NCBI GenBank assembly: GCA_041164825.1
Contig: JBEAOO010000090.1
Location: 1-11,672, forward strand
Reading direction: 5' to 3'
Length of the DNA stretch: 11,672 nucleotides
DNA from: JBEAOO01 sp041164825
GTDB taxonomy: Bacteria > Pseudomonadota > Gammaproteobacteria > Burkholderiales > Burkholderiaceae_C
The notes under the pieces were generated by a model. That model saw only the letters and a program-made list of their open reading frames with translations. It ran no database searches and was not told the DNA's origin. Position numbers and translations under genes: made by a program. The first letter of the stretch is position 1. Every line of letters starts with the position of its first letter. Positions 1 to 5,269 of this stretch are shown in pieces.

Positions 1-1178
1 ATGATCTCGGTGTAGCGGCGCTCGTCCAGCACCTGGCTGAGTGCCGCGGCCAGCGTCATCAGCGTTTTGCCCGTGCCTGCCGTGCCGGTGAGGGTGATGA
101 AGTCGCAGTCCGGATCCATCAACAGGTTGAGGCCGAAGTTTTGTTCGCGGTTGCGGGCGGTGACACCCCAGACCGCGTTCTTTTGGTGGGTGTACTCACG
201 CAGGGTGCGTAGCACAGCGCTCTTGCCGGTGATCTCGGTGACCTTGGCGTAGAGCGGCGCAGCGCCCGGCGCTTCGAGGTACACAAACTGGTTGATCAGC
301 AGCGTGGGCACCAGCGGGCCACTGATGCGGTAATAGGTGAAACCGGCTTGGTTCCAGCTTTCCATGGTCTTGCCGTGGCGCTCCCAGAAGTCGGCCGGCA
401 GGGCCATCACGCCGGTGTAGAGCAGGTCGCCGTCTTCCAGCGTTTTGTCGTTGAAATAGTCTTCAGCGGGCAGGCCGAGCGCGCGGGCCTTGATGCGCAT
501 GTTGATGTCCTTGGACACCAGCACCACGTCGCGGTCTTTGCTTTGCTCGCGCAGGGCTTGCACCACGCCCAAGATCTGGTTGTCTGCCTTGCCCTGCGGC
601 AGGCCGGCGGGCAATTGCACATTGACCAGATTGGTCTGGAAGAACAGCTTGCCGCCCGCCTCGCGGTGGCCGGTGGACGCCAGCGACAGGCCTTCAGACA
701 TGCCGGACGAATCGCGCTCGCCCATGCTGGCGGCCAGGGCGTCCAGATCGCGGCTGACTTGGCGGGCGTTGCGCGCCACCTCGGTCATGCCCTTCTTGTG
801 CCCGTCCAGCTCTTCGAGCGTGATCATGGGCAGGTAGATGTCGTGTTCCTCGAAACGGAACAGGCTCATCGGGTCGTGCATCAACACATTGGTGTCGAGC
901 ACAAACAGCTTGGCCGGGCCGTCACCGCGCGGCTTGCGCGCGCGCGGCTGGGGCTGCGGGCGGGCCGGAGCGGGTGCGGGCGGCGGCAGCACGGGCGCTG
1001 GCGGCGTGCGCTGCGCCACGGCGGGCATCGGCGCTTTGAGCTCCAGCGGGGCGGGCGTGGGTTCAGCGCGAACGCGGGATTGGGTGCTGCGCTTGCCAGG
1101 TTTGGGGGCGGCCTGATCGACAAAATCTGCGGCGGTCAGGAGCGATGCGCGTTTGGCGGGCGGCTTGGGCAAGGGCAT
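1..1178 (-). CDS. PhoH family protein with N-terminal PIN domain (3' end outside window)
   Basis: About 392 codons are visible from the ATG at 1178; the stop lies beyond the left edge. A basic N-terminus is followed by a Pro/Ala/Arg-rich, probably disordered linker (about residues 30-88). A PIN domain follows (about 90-240), beginning FVLDTNVLMHD with the conserved acidic D95, as in Mg-dependent PIN ribonucleases. The PhoH P-loop ATPase domain then starts: NREQNFGLNLLMDPD leads into Walker A GTAGTGKT (365-372). The order PIN then PhoH is that of the PhoH2/YlaK type rather than the short E. coli PhoH or YbeZ. Related PIN-PhoH proteins act as RNA helicase-nucleases; a role in RNA handling here is inferred. 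No clear Shine-Dalgarno or promoter is visible in the 45 bases between the upstream terminator and the ATG. Walker B and the C-terminus cannot be checked. Confidence 0.93.
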   Translation of the reverse strand, partial: MPLPKPPAKRASLLTAADFVDQAAPKPGKRSTQSRVRAEPTPAPLELKAPMPAVAQRTPPAPVLPPPAPAPARPQPQPRARKPRGDGPAKLFVLDTNVLMHDPMSLFRFEEHDIYLPMITLEELDGHKKGMTEVARNARQVSRDLDALAASMGERDSSGMSEGLSLASTGHREAGGKLFFQTNLVNVQLPAGLPQGKADNQILGVVQALREQSKDRDVVLVSKDINMRIKARALGLPAEDYFNDKTLEDGDLLYTGVMALPADFWERHGKTMESWNQAGFTYYRISGPLVPTLLINQFVYLEAPGAAPLYAKVTEITGKSAVLRTLREYTHQKNAVWGVTARNREQNFGLNLLMDPDCDFITLTGTAGTGKTLMTLAAALSQVLDERRYTEI

Positions 1179-1223
1179 GGGTGTGTGCGGGTGGTTTCGG
1201 GGGTGGATGGGAAACGATCAAGC

Positions 1224-1255
1224 AATAAAAAAGCCGCACAGAAGCCTGTGCGGCT
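1224..1255 (-). terminator. Strong intrinsic terminator upstream of the phoH-type gene
   Basis: A perfect 10-bp stem (1232-1241 with 1246-1255, arm AGCCGCACAG) with a 4-base loop is followed on the minus strand by six T and then ATT. It ends minus-strand transcription arriving from the right. The peroxiredoxin gene has its own hairpin at 1466-1486, so this second terminator implies a separate transcript from the interval between them, which fits a non-coding RNA. The plus strand has no T-run, so it is one-directional. Confidence 0.85.
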
Positions 1256-1270
1256 GGGCGGAAATCTGGC

Positions 1271-1430
1271 GCTGAGGGGCTCTCGCTTCTCTCTGAGGCA
1301 TGACCCATTATGCACAAGCTGGCGGCTGGTTTTGCGACAGCGGCGTGGCACGGGTGGCTGTGTTCAGCCCTGACGTTGAACGCCACATCTTTGGGCCAAC
1401 GAGGGACATAGCAAGTCGTGTGCCCCAGGC
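1271..1430 (-). ncRNA. ssrS: Candidate 6S RNA (ends approximate)
   Basis: No credible protein is encoded between the two minus-strand terminators, and the interval is about the length of 6S RNA. Read on the minus strand, it folds by eye into a rod with a central bubble. CTGGGGC near the 5' end pairs with GCCCCTCAG near the 3' end with one bulged base. CTTGCT pairs with AGCGAG. Then comes an open bubble of about 11 and 13 bases, after which TGGCCC pairs with GGGTCA and TGGCG with CGCCA. An apical GGCTG-AACA-CAGCC hairpin closes it. This is the shape of 6S RNA, which binds sigma-70 RNA polymerase by mimicking an open promoter. Local stretches also resemble remembered E. coli 6S: GTCCC, AAAGATGTGGCGTTC (E. 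coli AAGAATGTGGCGCTC) and GCCTCAGAGAGA (GCATCTCGGAGA). No clear promoter was found. A different small RNA or a phoH leader remains possible. Confidence 0.52.
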
Positions 1431-1465
1431 TCGTCCGCGGCTCGGTGCGAGCGCTAGAAAGCACA

Positions 1466-1486
1466 AAGCCGGGCGGGGCCCGGCTT
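1466..1486 (-). terminator. Intrinsic terminator of the peroxiredoxin gene
   Basis: A 9-bp GC-rich stem, AAGCCGGGC with GCCCGGCTT, has a 3-base loop and lies 41 bases after the bcp stop. It is followed on the minus strand by the weak, interrupted T-tract TTTGTGCTTTCT. Termination may be partial, leaving some read-through into the region downstream. Confidence 0.7.
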
Positions 1487-1526
1487 GGGTGGCAAACGTC
1501 GCGCAGCGCTCAGGCGCCGCGGTGGT

Positions 1527-1994
1527 TTACTTCAGTTCTTTGACGGTCTTCAGCACTTCTTCCACGTGGCCGGCCACCTTCAGGCCGCGCCACTCGGCGC
1601 GCAGCACGCCGCTGCCGTCGATCAAGAAGGTGGAGCGCTCGATGCCCTTGACCTTCTTGCCGTACATGATCTTGTTCTTGACCACGCCGAACATGTGGCA
1701 GAGCTTTTCCTCGGTGTCGGCAATCAGCTCAAACGGCAGTTCGAGGTTTTGCTTGAACTTGTCGTGCGAGCTCATGTTGTCGCGCGAAACGCCGAAGACC
1801 ACGGCACCGGCCTTCACGAAGTCCTTGTGGTGGTCGCGAAACTGCATCGCTTCGGTGGTGCAGCCGGGGGTGTTGTCTTTGGGATAAAAATACAGCACGA
1901 CCGTCTGCCCGGCGTACGCTTGAGGCGTGAACTTCACACCGCCGGTGGCAAGCGCTTCAAAGTCCGGCAGGGTTTTGTTGAGGGCTGGCGTCAT
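1527..1994 (-). CDS. bcp: Thioredoxin-dependent peroxiredoxin, Bcp/PrxQ family
   Basis: This 155-aa protein has the usual Bcp length and a complete AhpC/TSA thioredoxin fold. It would reduce hydrogen peroxide and organic hydroperoxides in the cytoplasm using thioredoxin. The active-site segment YPKDNTPGCTTEA carries the peroxidatic C45, with conserved P38, T42 and P43 around it. Further family marks are GVSRDNMSSHDKF, the LCHMFGV segment with C99, and R119 in the GIERSTFLID strand. In the classical E. coli-type enzyme a resolving cysteine sits five residues after the peroxidatic one; here that position is M50. C99 is the only other cysteine, so the enzyme works either as a 1-Cys type or with C99 resolving. 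The ATG at 1994 gives the family N-terminus. A TATAAT lies about 44 bases upstream and a terminator follows, so it can be its own transcription unit. Confidence 0.93.
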   Translation of the reverse strand: MTPALNKTLPDFEALATGGVKFTPQAYAGQTVVLYFYPKDNTPGCTTEAMQFRDHHKDFVKAGAVVFGVSRDNMSSHDKFKQNLELPFELIADTEEKLCHMFGVVKNKIMYGKKVKGIERSTFLIDGSGVLRAEWRGLKVAGHVEEVLKTVKELK

Positions 1995-2037
1995 GTGGTG
2001 ATTCTGAGTCGGTGCGCCGGGTATGGCATAGCCAAAG

Positions 2038-2043
2038 ATTATA
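2038..2043 (-). promoter_or_regulatory. Candidate sigma-70 -10 box for bcp
   Basis: A perfect TATAAT on the minus strand lies 43 bases before the bcp ATG in otherwise GC-rich sequence. It would place transcription start near 2031 and give a leader of about 37 bases. At spacers of 16-18 bases only poor -35 matches such as GCGAGA are found, so an activator may be needed or the box may be fortuitous. Confidence 0.42.
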
Positions 2044-2081
2044 AGCGAAGCGCTCCGGCCTCTCGCGGATGAACGGTCATC

Positions 2082-2094
2082 CCCCCATAGGGGG
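2082..2094. repeat. Short perfect inverted repeat between Mth938-type gene and bcp
   Basis: CCCCC-ATA-GGGGG lies 10 bases beyond the stop of the Mth938-domain gene. It could form a 5-bp hairpin at the transcript end, but no T-run follows on the minus strand, so it is a poor intrinsic terminator. It may only be a short hairpin slowing exonucleases, or chance. Confidence 0.35.
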
Positions 2095-2103
2095 TAGAGC
2101 GTC

Positions 2104-2481
2104 TCAGTCGGCGTCCACCATCAGCGCCAACACCACTGAGCGAGCCTCACCCACCAGCACGTTGAAAGTGCGGCACGCGGCCGCGCTGTCCATGGTCTCA
2201 AAACCAATGCGACGGCGCATCAAGGGTTGCAGTAGCGCGGAGGGTGGAAACTTCAGTTTGGTGCCCGTGCCCAGGATCACCAACTCCGGCGCCAGGGCGG
2301 CCAGTGCCTCCATGTCTTCGCTGCGCAACTCCGCCACGCTGCGGCAAGCCCAGGCTTGCACATCACCGCGCCAGGGCGCGATCAGGCTGCCGCGGTGCAG
2401 TTTGCCCTGGATCAGGCATTCGGTGCCGCTGAAGGCGGCGACGGCGTTGACGCCTTCGGTTCGGTCGGGTTGGAGTTTCAC
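2104..2481 (-). CDS. Mth938-like (DUF498/NDUFAF3-type) domain protein
   Basis: This 125-aa protein fills almost its whole length with the Mth938/DUF498 domain. The marks are an N-terminal segment with GTECLIQGKLHRGSLIAPW, the central VILGTGTKLKFPP signature, MRRRIGFETMDSAAACRTFN, and the C-terminal strand RSVVLALMV. The start is GTG at 2481; no upstream start fits better. The bacterial role is not established. The human relative NDUFAF3 assists complex I assembly, but that function should not be transferred on this evidence. No signal peptide or membrane segment is seen, so it is probably cytoplasmic. It is the first gene of the minus-strand group, 109 bases before bcp, and diverges from alaA across a shared control region. 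Confidence 0.88.
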   Translation of the reverse strand: MKLQPDRTEGVNAVAAFSGTECLIQGKLHRGSLIAPWRGDVQAWACRSVAELRSEDMEALAALAPELVILGTGTKLKFPPSALLQPLMRRRIGFETMDSAAACRTFNVLVGEARSVVLALMVDAD

Positions 2482-2545
2482 GCGAAAGGCCAGTCGAATG
2501 GGTCAGGGCAGACAGCCCGGGCGCACTCGCCAAGGCCAGGGGGTA

Positions 2546-2554
2546 TGGTTAAAT
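2546..2554 (+). promoter_or_regulatory. Candidate extended -10 promoter for alaA and following genes
   Basis: TGGTTAAAT matches the extended -10 form TGnTATAAT at TG and at four of the six hexamer bases. It lies about 95 bases before the alaA start in an AT-rich island. The 17-base-spaced -35 position holds CTCGCC, a poor match, so only the extended -10 supports the call. It overlaps the minus-strand TATAAT, so the two polymerases would compete. Confidence 0.3.
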
Positions 2555-2558
2555 TATA
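2553..2558 (-). promoter_or_regulatory. Candidate sigma-70 -10 box for the Mth938-type gene
   Basis: A perfect TATAAT on the minus strand lies 71 bases before the GTG start. Predicted transcription start is near 2546, giving a leader of about 65 bases. The -35 position (minus-strand GCAGCA) is a weak match and falls inside the inverted repeat at 2563-2585. Confidence 0.42.
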
Positions 2559-2562
2559 GGTT

Positions 2563-2585
2563 TTGCGCCGCAGCGTGCTGCGCAA
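2563..2585. repeat. Imperfect inverted repeat in the divergent promoter region
   Basis: TTGC-GCC-GCAGC-GT-GCTGC-GCAA reads as two nested arms: 5 bp GCAGC/GCTGC around a 2-base centre, and an outer 4 bp TTGC/GCAA offset by a 3-base bulge. It lies just beyond the overlapping -10 boxes, in the -35 region of the leftward promoter and near the transcription start of the rightward one. It could be an operator or a hairpin in the alaA leader; the sequence alone does not decide. Confidence 0.35.
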
Positions 2586-2634
2586 GCTTGGCCGCGCTGC
2601 CCATGAGGGCAAAAGCAGCGGCTCCCCAGGCCCC

Positions 2635-2640
2635 AGGAGA
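2635..2640 (+). promoter_or_regulatory. Ribosome binding site deciding the alaA start
   Basis: AGGAGA, a near-perfect Shine-Dalgarno, lies 7 bases before a TTG codon at 2648. It favours TTG over the in-frame ATG at 2603, which has no such site before it. The protein from TTG (MKPIVKSSKL) also lines up with the E. coli AlaA N-terminus (MSPIEKSSKL). Confidence 0.75.
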
Positions 2641-2647
2641 TTTTTCT

Positions 2648-3874
2648 TTGAAACCCATCGTCAAGTCGAGCAAGCTCGCCAATGTCTGTTACGACATCCG
2701 CGGCCCGGTGCTGGAAAAGGCGCGGCAGATGGAGGAGGAGGGCCACAAGATCATCAAGCTCAACATCGGCAACTTGGCCGTGTTTGGGCTGGAGCCGCCG
2801 GATGAGATCTTGCAGGACATGATCCGCAACCTCTCGGGCGCCGCGGGCTACACCGATTCCAAAGGCCTGTTCGCGCCACGCAAATCGGTGGTGCATTACT
2901 GCCAGGAAAAAGGCATTCACGGCGTGACGGTGGACGACGTCTACCTCGGCAACGGCGCCTCCGAGCTCATCACCATGAGCCTGAACGCGCTGCTCAACAG
3001 CGGCGACGAGGTGCTGATCCCCTCGCCCGACTACCCGCTCTACACCGCCTCGGTGGCGCTCTCAGGCGGCACGCCGGTGCACTACCGCTGCGACGAGCAG
3101 TCGGACTGGTATCCCGACATCGCCGACATCCGCAGCAAGATTACGCCCAACACCAAGGCCATCGTCGTCATCAACCCCAACAACCCCACGGGCGCGCTGT
3201 ATCCCGAGGCGGTGTTGTTGGAGATTTTGGAGGTGGCGCGTCAGCACCAGCTGATCGTGTTCGCCGACGAGATCTACGACAAGACGCTGTACGACGGCAA
3301 TGTGCACACCAGCGTGGCGGCCCTGGCCGATGATGTGCTGGTGGTGACCTTCAACGGCCTGAGCAAGAACTATCGCTCCTGCGGCTACCGCGCCGGCTGG
3401 ATGGTGGTGTCGGGCGAAAAGCGCCACGCCAAGGACTACATCGAGGGCCTGAACATGCTGGCCTCGATGCGCTTGTGCGCCAACACGCCGGGCCAGCTCG
3501 CTATCCAGACCGCACTCGGTGGCTACCAGAGCATCAAAGACTTGGTGGCGCCCACCGGCCGCCTGTGCCGCCAGCGCGATCTGGCCTACGACCTGCTCAC
3601 GCAGATTCCGGGCGTGAGCGTGGTCAAGCCCAAGGCCGCGCTCTACATGTTCCCGCGCCTGGACCCCAAGATGTACCCGATCGCCGACGACCAACAATTC
3701 GCCTACGAACTGTTGGCCGAAGAGAAGGTGTTGATCGTGCAAGGCACGGGCTTCAACTGGCCCGAGCCCGATCACTTCCGTTTGGTGTTTTTGCCCAACT
3801 CCGACGACTTGGCCCTGGCCGTCGGGCGCATTGCCCGCTTCCTGGATGGGTATCGCAAGCGCCACAGCGCTTGA
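2648..3874 (+). CDS. alaA: Glutamate-pyruvate aminotransferase (alanine transaminase AlaA)
   Basis: This 408-aa fold-type I PLP aminotransferase transfers an amino group from glutamate to pyruvate, making alanine and 2-oxoglutarate in the cytoplasm. It follows E. coli AlaA (405 aa) almost end to end. Marks are SSKLANVCYDIRGPV at the N-terminus, NGASELI, PSPDYPLYTASVALSGG, VINPNNPTGALY with the PLP-contacting Asn, FADEIYDK, NGLSKNYRSCGYRAGW with Schiff-base lysine K240, and the C-terminal FNWPEPDHFRLVFLP. Residue 43 is Leu (NIGNLAVFG) where E. coli has Pro; I recall the same in betaproteobacterial relatives. The TTG start is chosen for its strong Shine-Dalgarno; an in-frame ATG at 2603 would add 15 residues that do not resemble the family. 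It opens the plus-strand run, and hom follows after 69 bases with no terminator seen. Confidence 0.93.
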   Translation: MKPIVKSSKLANVCYDIRGPVLEKARQMEEEGHKIIKLNIGNLAVFGLEPPDEILQDMIRNLSGAAGYTDSKGLFAPRKSVVHYCQEKGIHGVTVDDVYLGNGASELITMSLNALLNSGDEVLIPSPDYPLYTASVALSGGTPVHYRCDEQSDWYPDIADIRSKITPNTKAIVVINPNNPTGALYPEAVLLEILEVARQHQLIVFADEIYDKTLYDGNVHTSVAALADDVLVVTFNGLSKNYRSCGYRAGWMVVSGEKRHAKDYIEGLNMLASMRLCANTPGQLAIQTALGGYQSIKDLVAPTGRLCRQRDLAYDLLTQIPGVSVVKPKAALYMFPRLDPKMYPIADDQQFAYELLAEEKVLIVQGTGFNWPEPDHFRLVFLPNSDDLALAVGRIARFLDGYRKRHSA

Positions 3875-3887
3875 GCGTCCGCCTCAT

Positions 3888-3900
3888 CCCCCCCCCCCCC
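3888..3900 (+). repeat. 13-base poly-C tract between alaA and hom
   Basis: Thirteen consecutive C residues lie in the 69-base gap, 13 bases past the alaA stop and 43 bases before the hom ATG. Tracts of this length are prone to slipped-strand changes and to miscalling. It lies outside both reading frames, so a length change would alter leader spacing rather than cause a frameshift. Confidence 0.95.
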
Positions 3901-3943
3901 GATTTTCTGAGCCAACTTCGAGCATTCCCCAGTGAGCAATTCC

Positions 3944-5269
3944 ATGAAACCCATCCAGGTTGGCCTTCTGGGCCTCGGCACCGTTGGCGGTGGCGTGTTC
4001 CACGTCCTCCAGCGCAACCAGGCAGAGATTCAACGCCGTGCCGGCCGAGGCATTGAGCTGGTGGTGGTGTCGCGCCGTGACCAGGCCGCTGCACGCGCCA
4101 TCCTGGGCGACGACAGCACGGTGCGCCTGGTGGCCGATTCGGCCAGCATCGTCAACGACCCGGCGATCGACATCGTGGTCGAGTTGATCGGCGGCACCTC
4201 GGTGGCCAAAGACCTGGTGCTGCAGGCGATTGCCAACGGCAAGCACGTGGTCACCGCCAACAAGGCGCTGCTGGCCGTGCACGGCACCGAGATTTTTGCC
4301 GCCGCCCATGCCAAGGGCGTGATGGTGGCGTTTGAAGCGGCCGTGGCCGGTGGCATCCCCATCATCAAGGCGCTGCGCGAAGGCCTGACCGCCAACCGCC
4401 TCAACTGGGTGGCCGGCATCATCAACGGCACCACCAACTTCATCTTGAGCGAGATGCGCGACAAGGGCCTGGACTTCGGCACCGTGTTGAAGCAAGCGCA
4501 AGCACTGGGATACGCCGAAGCCGACCCGACCTTCGACATCGAAGGCGTCGATGCCGCCCACAAGGCCACGCTGATCAGCGCACTGGCCTTTGGCACACCG
4601 GTGCAGTTTGAGCGCGCCCACATCGAGGGCATCACGCAACTGCAAGCCGCCGACATCACCTACGCCGAGCAGCTCGGCTACCGCATCAAGCTGTTGGGCA
4701 TCACCAAGCGCCGCGATGACGTGGGCGGCATCGAGCTGCGCGTGCACCCGACGTTGGTGCCAGCCAAGCGCCTGATCGCCAATGTGGAGGGCGCGATGAA
4801 CGCCGTGGTGGTGCAGGGCGATGCCGTGGGCACGACGCTGTACTACGGCAAGGGCGCGGGCGCCGAGCCCACCGCCTCGGCCGTGATTGCTGATTTGGTC
4901 GACATCACCCGCCTGCACACCGCCGACCCGGAGCACCGCGTGCCGCACCTGGCCTTCCAGCCCGATGCGCTGTCGAGCGTGCTGGTGCTGGGCATTGACG
5001 AGGTCATCACCTCGTTCTACCTGCGCCTGCAGGTGGCCGACCAGACCGGTGTGCTGGCCCGCATCACCGGCATCTTGGCCGAGCACAACATCTCGATCGA
5101 CGCGCTGCTGCAGCGCGAATCGGCCGACGGCGAGAAGCAGACCGACGTCATCATCCTCACCCACGACACCGTGGAAGGCCGCATGAAGCAGGCGCTGGCC
5201 CAGATGCAAGCGCTGCCCACCGTGCTCGCGCCGATCGTGCGCATCCGCAAGGAAGAGCTGCAAGGATGA
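3944..5269 (+). CDS. hom: Homoserine dehydrogenase (monofunctional, with ACT domain)
   Basis: This 441-aa enzyme reduces aspartate 4-semialdehyde to homoserine with NAD(P)H, the branch to threonine and methionine. It lacks an aspartokinase domain, so it is the monofunctional type. The Rossmann domain opens with VGLLGLGTVGGGV (residues 6-18). The catalytic domain carries TANKALLA with conserved K107, AAVAGGIPIIKALREGL, NGTTNFIL and the substrate-binding segment GYAEADPTFDIEGVDAAHK (K207). A C-terminal ACT domain (about 358-430, LQVADQTGVLARITGILAEHNISI) suggests feedback control by threonine, as known for the family. The ATG at 3944 gives the usual start MKPIQVGLLG; an in-frame GTG at 3932 would add four residues and has no better Shine-Dalgarno. 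Its stop overlaps the thrC start by 4 bases, indicating translational coupling. Confidence 0.96.
   Translation: MKPIQVGLLGLGTVGGGVFHVLQRNQAEIQRRAGRGIELVVVSRRDQAAARAILGDDSTVRLVADSASIVNDPAIDIVVELIGGTSVAKDLVLQAIANGKHVVTANKALLAVHGTEIFAAAHAKGVMVAFEAAVAGGIPIIKALREGLTANRLNWVAGIINGTTNFILSEMRDKGLDFGTVLKQAQALGYAEADPTFDIEGVDAAHKATLISALAFGTPVQFERAHIEGITQLQAADITYAEQLGYRIKLLGITKRRDDVGGIELRVHPTLVPAKRLIANVEGAMNAVVVQGDAVGTTLYYGKGAGAEPTASAVIADLVDITRLHTADPEHRVPHLAFQPDALSSVLVLGIDEVITSFYLRLQVADQTGVLARITGILAEHNISIDALLQRESADGEKQTDVIILTHDTVEGRMKQALAQMQALPTVLAPIVRIRKEELQG

Noticed and set aside
1307..1312. CATAAT -10-like box on the minus strand inside the 6S-like region
   Set aside because: No -35 sits at a proper distance (GCAAAA at 17 bases). 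It might start a shorter RNA of about 75 nt ending at 1224, but the box falls inside the paired rod of the 6S-like fold, so it was not called.
348..1373. A 341-codon plus-strand open frame through the PhoH region
   Set aside because: It is antisense to clear PIN and PhoH motifs, crosses the terminator and the RNA candidate, and is rich in His, Gly and Arg with no domain.
1063..1464. A 133-codon minus-strand open frame spanning the interval between bcp and phoH
   Set aside because: It runs through the strong terminator at 1224-1255 and overlaps the phoH start in another frame. The product is featureless and the interval is better explained as structured RNA.
1179..1526. Possible tRNA in the gene-free interval
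   Set aside because: No GGTTCGA-type T-loop, CCA end or cloverleaf arms were found on either strand.
2082..2094. CCCCC-ATA-GGGGG as terminator of the Mth938-type gene
   Set aside because: The stem is only 5 bp and no T-tract follows on the minus strand, so it was listed only as a repeat.
2069..2647. N-terminal extension of alaA by up to 193 codons in the same open frame
   Set aside because: That stretch is antisense to the Mth938-domain gene, lies upstream of the strong AGGAGA and shows no resemblance to aminotransferases.
3884..5263. A 459-codon open frame on the minus strand, opposite hom
   Set aside because: It mirrors the hom codons, has a His/Val/Gly-biased low-complexity product and no recognisable domain. 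Similar shadows lie opposite thrC (5017-6444) and moeA (7063-8394).
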